Source of the DNA: Streptomyces sp. NBC_01669
Lineage (GTDB): Bacteria; Actinomycetota; Actinomycetes; Streptomycetales; Streptomycetaceae
Assembly: GCF_026339735.1 (NCBI RefSeq)
Contig: NZ_JAPEQG010000001.1
Location: 3,596,001 to 3,660,000, forward strand
Reading direction: 5' to 3'
Length of the DNA stretch: 64,000 nt
The notes under the pieces were generated by a model. The model worked only from the letters and a program-made list of their open reading frames with translations. It did not search any database and was not told the DNA's origin. Positions 24,647 to 33,819 of the stretch are shown one piece after another. The position numbers were made by a program, and so were the translations under genes. Positions within the stretch are counted from its first letter, which is position 1, and each line of letters begins with the position of its first letter.

Positions 24647-25513
24647 ATGAAGACTTCCGCAATTCTGCGCCGGGGCCGGGGAAAGGCCCGCAGAGCGGCC
24701 CATGGTTCGGCGATCGAGGCCGGCGCCCGGGCCGGTTTCGTGGCCCGCGGGGTGATCTATTTCCTGGTCGGAATGCTCGCCCTGCGCATCGCCTTCCACG
24801 ACGGAGGCGGCAGTGGCGACGGGACCGGTGGCGCGGGGCAGGCCGACCGGGGCGGAGCCCTGTCCGAGATGGCGCAGAAACCCTTCGGGAGCGTGCTGCT
24901 CTGGGCCACCGGCGTCGCACTCGTGGGGATGGCCGTATGGCGGCTTTCCGAGGCAGCTCTCGGCGCGGCGGGTCCTGACGGGCGGAAGGTGACCACGCGT
25001 GCGGCCTCGGGGGCGCGCGCGGTCTTCTACGGCTTCGTCTCCCTCTCCGTCCTCTCGTTCGCCGCGGGCATCGGAGGCAGCGGCAGCGGGGCCGGCGACC
25101 GGCAGTCGCAGGACATCACGGCCAGCGTTCTCGACCTGCCTATGGGCCGGTGGATCACCGGCGTTGCCGGTGCGGTCGTCGTCGGCGCGGGGCTCTGGAC
25201 GGCCGGGCAGGCCGCCCTGAGGAAGTACCACCAGGATCTGCGGATGTCCGAGATGTCCGAGCGGATGCGCCGGGCGGTCGATGTCACCGGGGTGTTCGGC
25301 GGCACGGCCCGCGGCATCGTCTTCGCGACGGCGGGCGGCTTCCTGGTGGCCGCCGCGGTGAGCCACGAACCCGGAAAGGCCAAAGGGATGGACGACACCC
25401 TGAGGTCCTTGGCCGAGACCCCCGTCGGCCCATGGCTGCTGGCCGTGATCGCGGCCGGTCTCGCCGCGTTCGGCCTGTTCTCCTGCGCCTGCGGCCGGTG
25501 GCACAGGACCTGA
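24647..25513 (+). CDS. DUF1206 membrane protein
   Basis: A 288-residue protein with about six hydrophobic segments arranged as three repeats of a two-helix unit, the DUF1206 pattern: ARAGFVARGVIYFLVGMLAL, then ARAVFYGFVSLSVLSFAAGI, then GTARGIVFATAGGFLVAAAV. Each repeat begins with Ala/Gly-Arg-x-x-x-Tyr/Phe-Gly. The start at ATG 24647 gives a family-like N-terminus; upstream codons are in the divergent promoter. Function is unknown. Confidence 0.85.
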   Translation: MKTSAILRRGRGKARRAAHGSAIEAGARAGFVARGVIYFLVGMLALRIAFHDGGGSGDGTGGAGQADRGGALSEMAQKPFGSVLLWATGVALVGMAVWRLSEAALGAAGPDGRKVTTRAASGARAVFYGFVSLSVLSFAAGIGGSGSGAGDRQSQDITASVLDLPMGRWITGVAGAVVVGAGLWTAGQAALRKYHQDLRMSEMSERMRRAVDVTGVFGGTARGIVFATAGGFLVAAAVSHEPGKAKGMDDTLRSLAETPVGPWLLAVIAAGLAAFGLFSCACGRWHRT

Positions 25514-25554
25514 CGCCCTGACGCCCTGCCGCTCGCACCGCGTGGGACCACGCT

Positions 25555-25594
25555 CCGCGCGCGTCGCCCGGGACGGGCCGGGCGACGCGCGCGG
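25555..25594. terminator. Bidirectional terminator
   Basis: A perfect 17-bp stem (25555-25571 with 25578-25594, 6-nt loop, core GCGTCGCCCGG) lies between the convergent DUF1206 and protease genes. Confidence 0.8.
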
Positions 25595-25605
25595 ACGCTT
25601 TCCGT

Positions 25606-26472
25606 CTACGGCTTGGGCAGGGTGCACCCGGTCCGGTTCAGGTCGATCTGGCTGCCGGCGCCGATGCACGGCACGATGCCGTACGTCTCCTGGGCGTAGT
25701 TGATGCCCTGGCGGACCGTCACAGTGCCGCTCTCGTCGACCTCGCACGGATTGTTGACCGTGCACTGCTGTCCGTCCTCGTTACCGGTGTTGTTGACGGC
25801 GACGACCTTGCCGGTCGCGTTGTCGATCACCGGGGAGCCGGACGTACCGCCGATGGTCTGGCAGGCCGAGGTGTAGCGGACCGAGTCCTTCCATGTCCAC
25901 TCGCCCTCCTTGAGGCGATAGACGAAGCCGTCGACGTTGCAGCTGTACGTGCGCTTCCAGTAGCCGGAGACGACCGTGATCGCGGTGCCCTGGACAGGGT
26001 GCGCGGCGTTGAGCTCCAGCGCCTTGATGCCGTAGGTGCTCTCGATCTGGGCGTAGCTACGGGTGAGTTGGTACAGCGATATGTCGGTGTCGGTCATCGT
26101 CCCGTACGCGATCTTGCTGGCGCGCAGGGTGCCGACTCCACTGCCCGCCGAGTTCAGCAGGGTGAAGCTGCGGGTGGACCTCCGGCCGAGGACGACCTCC
26201 CCCGGACCGGGGAAACCGGTCTCCATGCAGTGCCCGTTGGAGAGCACGAGCGCCGGGTCGCTCGGGAGCGAGCCGGCCGTGCGGACCACGGAGCCGGAGC
26301 AGTTGCTGAGCGCGACCGTACCGGTGAAGTCGACCGCCTTGGCCGTGATCCGCTCGGCCCGTGTCGTCTTCTGCGGCGCGACCGCGTCGTGGCTTGTGGC
26401 CGCGACAGCGGGTGCCGTTCCCGCTCCGAGGAGCAGAACAGCGAAAAGCGCGCCGAGGAGAGGCTTTTTCAT
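25606..26472 (-). CDS. Secreted trypsin-like serine protease
   Basis: A 288-residue exported protease. Signal peptide: MKKPLLGALFAVLLLGAGTA ending PAVAA. The S1 catalytic residues can be placed: His in ALVLSNGHCMETG, Asp in TMTDTDISLYQL, Ser in QTIGGTSGSPVIDNATG. Several Cys pairs (NCSGS with GHC; YSCNVDG with SACQT; QQCTVNNPCE; PCIGAG with TGC) suggest disulfides. It probably degrades external protein and stands alone as a transcription unit. Confidence 0.92.
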   Translation of the reverse strand: MKKPLLGALFAVLLLGAGTAPAVAATSHDAVAPQKTTRAERITAKAVDFTGTVALSNCSGSVVRTAGSLPSDPALVLSNGHCMETGFPGPGEVVLGRRSTRSFTLLNSAGSGVGTLRASKIAYGTMTDTDISLYQLTRSYAQIESTYGIKALELNAAHPVQGTAITVVSGYWKRTYSCNVDGFVYRLKEGEWTWKDSVRYTSACQTIGGTSGSPVIDNATGKVVAVNNTGNEDGQQCTVNNPCEVDESGTVTVRQGINYAQETYGIVPCIGAGSQIDLNRTGCTLPKP

Positions 26473-26598
26473 GTGGGGGTCCCCTCTATGACCTCTGTGA
26501 CCGAAGTTCCTTCGGTTTTGTCATGCGCATTGTTAGGGGTGCGCGGGTCCGGGGCAAGACCCCCTTTCCGGCCTCGGGACAGCCCTTAGGCTGTGCGC

Positions 26599-26964
26599 AT
26601 GGTGCAGAGCAAGGCGGAGGACGTGGACGGATACCTGGCCGAGGTGCCGGAGGAGCGCCGGGACGCCCTGCGCAGACTGCGGTTGATGTGCCGCCAGGAA
26701 CTCAAGGGCTTCGGCGAGATCATGGCCTACGGAATGCCCGCCTACGAACGGGACGGGGTCACCGAGATCGCCTTCGCGAGCCAGAAGAACTACGTCTCCT
26801 TCTACCTGCTGCGCACCGATGTCCGTGCGGCATTCGAGGAGCGGTTGGCCGCACAGGACATGGGCAAGGGCTGCCTGCGCTTCCGCAAGCCGGAGAACAT
26901 CGACTTCGACCTGGTGCGCGACCTGTTGAGGGCCACCGCCGCCCGGCCGGGCACGGTCTGCTGA
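26599..26964 (+). CDS. DUF1801-domain protein
   Basis: A 121-residue YdhG-like protein from ATG 26599 (GTG 26593 is an alternative). Motifs: VDGYLAEVPEERRDALRRLR, IMAYGMPAYERDG, IAFASQKNYVSFYLL, and GKGCLRFRKPENIDFDLVRDLL. The fold binds a small ligand or metal in homologues, but no activity is established. It is a single gene with short gaps on both sides. Confidence 0.85.
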   Translation: MVQSKAEDVDGYLAEVPEERRDALRRLRLMCRQELKGFGEIMAYGMPAYERDGVTEIAFASQKNYVSFYLLRTDVRAAFEERLAAQDMGKGCLRFRKPENIDFDLVRDLLRATAARPGTVC

Positions 26965-27140
26965 CGGGGTGGCGCGTGGCGCCGCCCCGTATCACCGCTC
27001 GCCTCGCCGGAGTTGAGGTACATCCGAGGCGGGGAGACGCGTCGGGCCCGGAACCAGGACCCATGTACCAGGACCCGCGTACCGGGGGGATCAGCCCCTG
27101 GCCGGAGGCTCCCGCCGCCCCCGTTGCGTACGGTCGGACC

Positions 27141-27974
27141 ATGACGACCGACCGCGACCGCACTCTCGACCTCGACGCGTACTTCGCCCGTATCGGCTGG
27201 ACCGGGGAGCGCCTCCCCACCGTGGAGGTACTGCGTTCCGTCCATCGCGCCCATGCTCTGGGCATCCCGTTCGAGAATCTGGACCCCGTGCTCGGCAGTG
27301 CGCCCTCGCTCGCGCTCGCGGATCTGCAGGCGAAGCTCGTACGCAGTGAGCGCGGCGGATACTGCTACGAGCACAACACTCTCTTCGCCGCCGTGCTGGC
27401 CGAGCTCGGATTCACGGTGACGCTGCTCTGCGGGCGCGTGGTGCTGGGGGCCGCGCCCGGGGACGTACGGCCGCGCACCCACATGCTGATGCTGGCCGAG
27501 GTGCCGGGCGAGCCGACCCCGTATCTCGCCGATGTCGGCTTCGGCGCGAGCAGCTCGCTGCTGGAGCCGATCGCGCTGGTGGCGGGCGCCGAACTGCACG
27601 ACGCACCCCGCCGTCACCGGCTCGTCCACGCACCGCACGGCGGCCCGCTGCCGCTGTGGAAGCTGCAGACGCGGTCCGCGGGCGGGGAGTGGGAGGACCA
27701 GTACACGTTCACGCTGGAGCCGTTCGAGGCGCCGGACTACGAGGTCATCAACTGGCACATCGCGACCAATCCGCGCTCCCCGTTCCAGCACCTGGTGTAC
27801 GTCCAGCGCACCACTGGGGACGGCCACGTGGCCCTGTCCGGCCGGACGCTCACGGAGACGACGCCCGACGGCACGCGGAAGGAGCGGGAGCTGACGGACG
27901 GCGACGAGGTGCTGCGGGTCCTGGCGGACGACTTCGGCATCCGGCTCCCGGACGGCACGCGTCTGCCCGAGTGA
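27141..27974 (+). CDS. nat: Arylamine N-acetyltransferase
   Basis: A 277-residue NAT enzyme. The triad is visible: Cys in SERGGYCYEHNTLF, His in RPRTHMLMLAEV, Asp in YLADVGFGASS. The N-terminal IPFENLDPVLG and the C-terminal FTLEPFEAPDYEVINWHIAT also match. It transfers acetyl from acetyl-CoA to arylamines or similar intermediates. No biosynthetic neighbours are seen, so a detoxifying role is likely. Confidence 0.94.
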   Translation: MTTDRDRTLDLDAYFARIGWTGERLPTVEVLRSVHRAHALGIPFENLDPVLGSAPSLALADLQAKLVRSERGGYCYEHNTLFAAVLAELGFTVTLLCGRVVLGAAPGDVRPRTHMLMLAEVPGEPTPYLADVGFGASSSLLEPIALVAGAELHDAPRRHRLVHAPHGGPLPLWKLQTRSAGGEWEDQYTFTLEPFEAPDYEVINWHIATNPRSPFQHLVYVQRTTGDGHVALSGRTLTETTPDGTRKERELTDGDEVLRVLADDFGIRLPDGTRLPE

Positions 27975-28188
27975 CGGCGACGCCCCATTCGCGTGGCGCA
28001 TCTCACCCGTCCAGGCCCGTCACACATCCATTCCAAGCCGCTCCGCCGCCTCCGGCCAGGGTTCCCACGGTCGGGGGCGGCGGGTGCATGGCGATGGAAG
28101 ACCGGGTGGGCGGACCGGGTTCCCCGGGCGGGTCAACCCGCGGGCAAACCTCGCGCACCCTGTGAAACACCACCGTATCCTCGCTGAC

Positions 28189-29400
28189 ATGCAGGTCATC
28201 CAGTCCACGAAGCTCGCCAATGTCTGTTACGAGATCCGCGGCCCCGTGCTCGAGGAGGCGATGCGGCTGGAAGCAGCCGGTCACCGCATCCTCAAGCTGA
28301 ACACCGGCAACCCCGCCGCGTTCGGGTTCGAGTGCCCGCCCGAGATCCTCGAAGACATACTGCGCAACCTCTCCGGGGCGCACGGTTACGGCGATGCGAA
28401 GGGGCTGCTGTCCGCGCGCCGCGGGGTGATGCAGCACTACCAGACCAAGGGGATCCCGCTCGACGTCGAGGACATCTACCTGGGCAACGGCGTCTCCGAG
28501 CTGATCCAGATGTCGATGCAGGCGCTGCTCGACGACGGCGACGAGGTGCTCGTACCCGCACCGGACTATCCGCTGTGGACCGCCTCCGTCTCGCTGGCCG
28601 GCGGCACGGCCGTGCACTACCGGTGCGACGAGCAGGCCGACTGGATGCCGGACCTCGCCGACATCGAGCGGAAGATCACGGACCGCACCAAGGCGATCGT
28701 GATCATCAACCCGAACAATCCGACGGGTGCGGTCTACGACGACGAGATGCTGCGCGGGCTGACGGAGATCGCCCGCCGCCACAACCTGGTGGTCTGCTCC
28801 GACGAGATCTACGACCGGATCCTGTACGACGGAGCGACACACACCCCGACGGCGGCCATCGCGCCCGATCTGCTGGTGCTCACGTTCAACGGGCTCTCCA
28901 AGAACTACCGGGTGGCGGGTTACCGGTCCGGGTGGCTGGCGGTCTGCGGCCCGAAGGGGCACGCCGCCTCGTACATCGAAGGGCTGACGATCCTCGCCAA
29001 TATGCGGCTCTGCGCCAATATGCCGTCGCAGCACGCGGTGGCCGCGGCGCTCGGCGGGCGGCAGTCGATCGACGACCTGGTGCTGCCGGGCGGGCGGATC
29101 CTGGAGCAGCGGGATGTCGCGTACGACCTGCTGACGCAGATCCCGGGAGTCACCTGCGTGAAGCCGAAGGGGGCGCTGTATCTCTTCCCGCGGCTCGACC
29201 CCGCGGTCTACAAGATCAAGGACGACCGGCAGATGGTCCTCGACCTGCTGCGGGCCGAGAAGATCATGGTCGTGCAGGGTACGGGCTTCAACTGGCCGGA
29301 GCCCGATCACTTCCGGATCGTGACGCTGCCGTCGGCCAAGGATCTGACGGACGCGGTGACCAGGATCGGCGCGTTCCTGGACGGGTACGGACAGCCCTGA
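28189..29400 (+). CDS. PLP-dependent aminotransferase (AlaA-like, class I)
   Basis: A 403-residue fold-type I aminotransferase. The N-terminal IRGPVLEEAMRLEAAGHRIL and LNTGNPAAFGFECPPEI match AlaA-type alanine/valine aminotransferases. The PLP Lys is in FNGLSKNYRVAGYRSGW; other contacts are INPNNPTGAVYD and VCSDEIYDRILYDG. It probably interconverts alanine and pyruvate with 2-oxoglutarate. Start ATG 28189. Confidence 0.92.
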   Translation: MQVIQSTKLANVCYEIRGPVLEEAMRLEAAGHRILKLNTGNPAAFGFECPPEILEDILRNLSGAHGYGDAKGLLSARRGVMQHYQTKGIPLDVEDIYLGNGVSELIQMSMQALLDDGDEVLVPAPDYPLWTASVSLAGGTAVHYRCDEQADWMPDLADIERKITDRTKAIVIINPNNPTGAVYDDEMLRGLTEIARRHNLVVCSDEIYDRILYDGATHTPTAAIAPDLLVLTFNGLSKNYRVAGYRSGWLAVCGPKGHAASYIEGLTILANMRLCANMPSQHAVAAALGGRQSIDDLVLPGGRILEQRDVAYDLLTQIPGVTCVKPKGALYLFPRLDPAVYKIKDDRQMVLDLLRAEKIMVVQGTGFNWPEPDHFRIVTLPSAKDLTDAVTRIGAFLDGYGQP

Positions 29401-29483
29401 GGCAGCCGGATCCCGACACCACTCAACTTTAGACTCAATCCAATGTAGGATGGTCTCCTGACCGTGAGCAGGAGGCCGTCCCC

Positions 29484-29871
29484 ATGTACGAACCGATCCG
29501 CACCAAGTCGGTCCACTCGATGGCCGACGCGGCGCAGTACCCCCACCGCACCCGCGAGGAGGAGCTGGACATCCAGCTCGCCGGGCATCTGGCCGCCCTG
29601 CTCGCCGTCACCGACGAGCTGGGGCTCGGCCGGCAGGGCGATCGCATTGCCGAGCAGGTGGCCAGGCTGCGCGGGGCGCCGCCGGCGCGGCATGCCGCGC
29701 TGACCCGGGCCGACCCCGCCGCATTGCACCGCCGGGCGCTCGCCCTGGCTCAGCCGCGGGCTCGTCGTCGCCGCGTCCCGCGCGGACACCGCCGCCGCGA
29801 TTCTCGCCGCCGAGCGCATGGACGCACACACCGCCGCCCTGCGTGACGCCGAGTTGGTCGGCACCCCCTGA
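29484..29871 (+). pseudogene. Frameshifted small conserved-looking protein gene
   Basis: The ATG at 29484 has a GGAGG ribosome site and opens a well-biased frame (MYEPIRTKSVHSMADAAQYP ... ALTRADPAALHRRALALAQ). Near 29745-29755 that frame turns into an Arg-rich, out-of-phase-looking sequence. The +1 frame from there on has normal G/C third positions and reads LVVAASRADTAAAILAAERM and DAHTAALRDAELVGTP before a TGA at 29869-29871. One extra base, or two missing, would explain this. The combined product would be about 128 residues, helical and soluble. It could be a true pseudogene or a sequencing error. Confidence 0.7.
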
Positions 29872-30027
29872 CGGCCCCGGTCCGCGGGCCGGGGAGGCGC
29901 GCGGACCGGGTGCCATTCGTGTGCCGCACCAGGCCGTCCCGAGCGGCCGCCGGCTCGTCCGCGGGCACCGGCCTGCGACGCGAAGACACTTCCACGGCGG
30001 GGCCACCGCGGTTGCGCCGACCCCCGG

Positions 30028-31143
30028 TCAGGCGTTCACGAGCTCCCTCGAACCCAGCTTCTGCCGGGCGAATTCGAGGTTGCCGATCACGCGGTCGTGG
30101 TGCTCGGGAGGCAACTTGCCGCTCTCGAGGAGGCGTTGACTGCAGCGCTCCGACTCCTCATAGTTTCCGGTCCAGTAGGCGGCTACGGCGAGTTCGTCGA
30201 GCGAGCACCAGTCGTACCACTCGAACTCGACGAACAGAATGTCTTTCGGGTACGGGATCTGCGCTGCTTGCTGCGCGAACGTGTACGCAAGTGGCCAACG
30301 CCGGCCGTTCATGCGGCAGTAGCGCGCGAGTTCACCGAGTGCTTCGGCGCGCGTGGGACGGCTTTCGTGCGCGCGGAGGTAGCGGTCGATCACCTCGGCC
30401 GGCCGCCTGCCGAGCTCTACCGCAAGCCGTGCGGCGTAGAGGTGGGAACAGAAGACTTCCTCCGCGAAGCCGCCCATGCCTGCCCGGCGGTCGTAGACGG
30501 CGAGTGACTTCTTCGGCTCTCCGGCATCGCGCCAGCTCTGGGCGAGGTAGAAGACATAGCGGGAGTTGTCGGGTTCCTTGATCAGGCCTTGCTGAAGGAC
30601 CTTGGCGTCGCGCAGGTACTTCTTCCGCTGCCCTTCTCCCCTCAGGCGTGCGCCGCCTCCCACCGAGAGGATGTTGGCGCCTTCGAAAGTCCCGAGGGTG
30701 TACGGCGTTCCGCAGTCGATGTACTCGTGCAGGACGCCGACGTAGCGCCAGGGCAACCGGGTTGAGACCAGAGCGGGGCGCCAGTGGGTGAGGGGTCCGT
30801 CGTGCAGTGCGACTCGGTAGGCGTCGTGGGTCAGCTCCGGCATGCGAAAGCCGGGCTCCACCTCCATCTCGTCGTCGGCGTCGATGAACAGCAGATAGTC
30901 CGCTTCGGCGCGCGCCAGGTCGATCGCCTCGCTGCGGCTCCCGTCGTATCCTTTCCAGGGACTTTCGTGCAGGGCGCCGGGCAGGTCACTGAAGACGTCA
31001 CGGATGACGTCCTGGGTGCCGTCGGTCGAGCCCGTGTCCAGGATGACCCACGTGTCGATCAAAGGGCGCACGGACTCGAGGCAGCGTCTGATGACCGGGG
31101 CCTCGTTCTTGACGATCATGTTCAGGCAGACCGTTGATTTCAC
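30028..31143 (-). CDS. GT2-family glycosyltransferase with helical repeat C-terminus
   Basis: A 371-residue enzyme from GTG 31143 (strong GGAGGTGA ribosome site). Residues 1-110 are a GT-A domain: MIVKNEAPVIRRCLESV, ILDTGSTDGTQDVIRDV, and the DxD-like metal motif YLLFIDADDEMEVEPG. The C-terminal half is helical with TPR-like units (NSRYVFYLAQSWRDAGEPKK, EALGELARYCRMNGR). This architecture occurs in protein glycosyltransferases as well as polysaccharide enzymes. It is the last gene of a minus-strand set with DUF2079 and cyclophilin genes next to a Thr-rich collagen-like protein, a plausible acceptor. Base composition is slightly less GC-rich than its neighbours. Confidence 0.88.
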   Translation of the reverse strand: MKSTVCLNMIVKNEAPVIRRCLESVRPLIDTWVILDTGSTDGTQDVIRDVFSDLPGALHESPWKGYDGSRSEAIDLARAEADYLLFIDADDEMEVEPGFRMPELTHDAYRVALHDGPLTHWRPALVSTRLPWRYVGVLHEYIDCGTPYTLGTFEGANILSVGGGARLRGEGQRKKYLRDAKVLQQGLIKEPDNSRYVFYLAQSWRDAGEPKKSLAVYDRRAGMGGFAEEVFCSHLYAARLAVELGRRPAEVIDRYLRAHESRPTRAEALGELARYCRMNGRRWPLAYTFAQQAAQIPYPKDILFVEFEWYDWCSLDELAVAAYWTGNYEESERCSQRLLESGKLPPEHHDRVIGNLEFARQKLGSRELVNA

Positions 31144-31187
31144 GAGTCACCTCCAACTCGGTGAGGTAGAAGGCCGACGACACGACG

Positions 31188-32660
31188 TCAGCTCGGACGC
31201 TTGAGCAGCACGAAGCCCTGTTCACTACTCACGGTGAGATACCCCTGTGCCCGCGCAATGCCCAGGGCCTGCTGTTCCTGAAGGACGTTCAGCGGCCACC
31301 GCTGATTGAACGGCACCCTGGTGTCCACCATGATCCACTGAGGATCTGGGCGGCTGTCGGGCCAGCCGTAGAGGCTGGCACTCGTACGGTTCGTGAGCTG
31401 GGGCACGAGCAGATTGGATGCCTGCACCGTGGCGCCGTCAGGGATCCGGTCCATCAGACGGTGGGCGACAGCGATGCGGGGATCGTCCCGCCAGGTGGCC
31501 GGCTGGACCAACTGCCAGAACGGATACTGCGGAAGGACCAGGAGTGTGATCGCAGCGGAGCCGGCGAGGTATCGGCGCAGGCTGCTTTTGCTCGGGTTCC
31601 GTCGGATCAAGGCGTCGATGAAGGCCGCGAAGACGATCGGCATCAGCACGAGCGAATAGTGGTAGGCAGTGCCCCAGTGGGTGCTGAGCTCTGAGGCAGC
31701 CCGCCACAACAGGGTCGGCACTGCGATCCACATCAACGGGGACCGCAGGGCCAGGAACAGGGTCGGGGCCAGCACGAGCAGGAGCGTCGAGATCTTGACC
31801 TCGGGGGTGATGAGACCGATCGTGCTCTTGTACAGCAGATCCGTCAGCCCACCCTCACTGCCTTCCGAACCATTCAGCCAGTGCCAGTAGTCGTAGGACC
31901 CGCTCGGACTGAAGGCCGGCAGAATGACCATCGTCGCCAGCAGCGCCCCGGCCAGACCGACTGCGGCGGTTGTGATCCCGAGCTTGCGGTCGCCACGCCG
32001 GGCGATGACGAGGCCGATCACGACCACGGTGAGCCCGAGGTCCTCCTTCACCAGCAGCAGGGGCAGAGCCCACCAGACCGCGGCACGCATCCGGCCCGTC
32101 GCGAGAGCGGTGAGTGAGCACGCGAGAAGGGGAACGGCGAAGGCCCATTCATGGAAGTCGGAACCGACCCCGCTCGCGAGACCCCAGGAGAGGCCGTAGC
32201 AGACCCCGATGACCGCGGCGGCGGGGGAGCCCAACGCTCGGCGCGCCCAGAGAGTCAGGGGCAGAACGCTCGCGGCGATCAGCGCCGCCTGCACCACGAG
32301 CAGGGCCATCGGCGAAGGCCACAGCCGGTAGACAGGTGCCACCAGGGCCAGAATGGGAGAGAAGTGGTCCCCCAGGATGGGAAAGTCCGGCCCCTTGATT
32401 TCGGAGACGGGCAGGTGCCCATTCGCGTAGGAGCGGACGATCTGCTCGAAGATTCCCAGGTCGAAACTGTGGGAGAGCATGCGCTGATGGATACGCAAGG
32501 ACAATGTCGCGTACGTGAAGAACAGCGCTCCCGCCAGGGCCCAGATCCACCACGGGATGTCGGAGCGGCTCCCCCGAGACGGCTCGACCACCGGCCCTTC
32601 ATCCACACTTGATTTTTGTTGCACCGGGAGCGTGGCGCTGTCAGTGGGTGGGGCATGCAT
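31188..32660 (-). CDS. DUF2079 polytopic membrane protein
   Basis: A 490-residue protein with about ten hydrophobic segments from residue 38 onward. The DUF2079 signature is clear: SFDLGIFEQIVRSYANGHLP, ILGDHFSPILALVAPVYRLW and SGVGSDFHEWAFAVPLLACS. The C-terminal soluble tail ends in a TVSSEQGFVLLKRPS strand. DUF2079 proteins resemble GT-C glycosyltransferases that use polyprenyl-linked sugars, but activity is not established. An AAGGAA ribosome site precedes ATG 32660. It sits 44 bp before the GT2 gene. Confidence 0.88.
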   Translation of the reverse strand: MHAPPTDSATLPVQQKSSVDEGPVVEPSRGSRSDIPWWIWALAGALFFTYATLSLRIHQRMLSHSFDLGIFEQIVRSYANGHLPVSEIKGPDFPILGDHFSPILALVAPVYRLWPSPMALLVVQAALIAASVLPLTLWARRALGSPAAAVIGVCYGLSWGLASGVGSDFHEWAFAVPLLACSLTALATGRMRAAVWWALPLLLVKEDLGLTVVVIGLVIARRGDRKLGITTAAVGLAGALLATMVILPAFSPSGSYDYWHWLNGSEGSEGGLTDLLYKSTIGLITPEVKISTLLLVLAPTLFLALRSPLMWIAVPTLLWRAASELSTHWGTAYHYSLVLMPIVFAAFIDALIRRNPSKSSLRRYLAGSAAITLLVLPQYPFWQLVQPATWRDDPRIAVAHRLMDRIPDGATVQASNLLVPQLTNRTSASLYGWPDSRPDPQWIMVDTRVPFNQRWPLNVLQEQQALGIARAQGYLTVSSEQGFVLLKRPS

Positions 32661-32787
32661 GACTTATTCCTTCCGGAAACCGACCCTGAGAACCTCAAGA
32701 TGCCAGCAGCCTTCACGGCCTGGCTCTGAGCCGCCATGTGCGCGCGCAGAATACTCCGAACAGCGGCACACCTGGGACGTGGTGGAG

Positions 32788-33537
32788 TCACCCGCGCTTC
32801 TCGCGAGGGGCATTGACCGATGCCTGTCGCACCGTTACCGACTTGATGACGACAGCCTTCTTCGGCCTTCCGTCGGAGGATCCGTCCTGCGTCCCGTTCC
32901 TGGCGATCTCCTTCAGTACGTCCAATCCGCTCAGGACTTTCCCAAAGGGAGTCCACTCGGACGGCATGGAAAAATCAGGATCGGCATAACTGATGAAGAA
33001 CTGACTGCCGTTCCTGCCGGGAACCGCCTTGGACATCGCCACGGTTCCGGCCGAATATTCGGCTCCGTCCAGATTCTCGTCCTGGAAGAAATAGCCCGGA
33101 TCGGCCGTACCTTCCCCTTTGGGGTCACCGCAGTCCAATACGAAAATCCCTCGGGTCGTGACGCGGTGACACGTGCTGCCGTCGTAGTACCCCTTCCGCG
33201 CCAGGAAGGAGAAGGAGTTGGTGGTGCAGGGCGCCTTGTCGGTCAGGGCCTCAAAGGTGATGGTTCCCCGGTTGGTCACGACTTCTGCCGTGTATGGCCG
33301 AGCCGCGGCCCGGGCGTCGAAAGTGGGAATTCCCACGGTCTTGGCACCATTGGTGAGGTTGTATGAGCACGCGACCGGCGGCTTCGCATCGACGCTGTTT
33401 CCCGTCAGGGAGACCGCCGCCCATGTCAGTCCTGAACACGTCGTGGTTACGGCGAGCGCGACCGTCGCCACCTTGACCACACGTCTCCTGGCCCTGGTGA
33501 AGAAATTCATCTTTCCTTGAAAATCCCTGACGGACAT
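32788..33537 (-). CDS. Exported cyclophilin-type prolyl isomerase
   Basis: A 249-residue protein with a basic, hydrophobic N-terminus (RARRRVVKVATVALAVTTTC) that acts as signal or anchor. The cyclophilin domain spans about residues 80-245: AEVVTNRGTITFEALTDKAP, YYDGSTCHRVTTRGIFVLDC, PGRNGSQFFISYAD and PFGKVLSGLDVLKEIA. The catalytic Arg (CHRV) is kept, but the usual Gln in F-M-I-Q-G-G-D-P is Asp here (VLDCGDP), which may alter activity. Starts at Met1 (33537, GAGG) or Met10 (33510, AAGGA) are both plausible. It is divergent from the collagen-like gene, whose folding would need prolyl isomerisation. Confidence 0.88.
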   Translation of the reverse strand: MSVRDFQGKMNFFTRARRRVVKVATVALAVTTTCSGLTWAAVSLTGNSVDAKPPVACSYNLTNGAKTVGIPTFDARAAARPYTAEVVTNRGTITFEALTDKAPCTTNSFSFLARKGYYDGSTCHRVTTRGIFVLDCGDPKGEGTADPGYFFQDENLDGAEYSAGTVAMSKAVPGRNGSQFFISYADPDFSMPSEWTPFGKVLSGLDVLKEIARNGTQDGSSDGRPKKAVVIKSVTVRQASVNAPREKRG

Positions 33538-33819
33538 TCGAGCCTCGATTTGGCGAGTGGGGGCTGATGAAGCATGCAGAGCGTATCCATCCGTCTACGT
33601 GTCGGCTGCACCGACACACACTCGGAACTGAAACCACTATGGGGCTGCATGGCCCAACTCTTCGGGGCTCATCCTCTTTCGGCCCCCTTCCTCACTCTGC
33701 CGATCGCCTGAACGTCTGGTGTGTCTCGCCCACTTTCTTGCACATACACCTGAATGTTGCGTCAGAGGCGTTGCATGCCTCGTCGAGACCACTCCATTCG
33801 GTTCCCAAGGAGCAAATTC
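33538..33819. promoter_or_regulatory. Divergent promoter region of the collagen-like locus
   Basis: This gap of about 280 bp is noticeably less GC-rich than the window average. It must hold promoters for the cyclophilin gene (minus) and the collagen-like gene (plus). A short inverted repeat GTGTCGG...CCGACAC lies near 33600-33616. No confident -35/-10 pair was found. Confidence 0.4.

Noticed and set aside
33754..33819. Upstream in-frame ATG for the collagen-like protein
   Set aside because: The ATG at 33820 has an ideal AAGGAG site and gives a standard signal peptide. The extension would put 22 polar residues before it.
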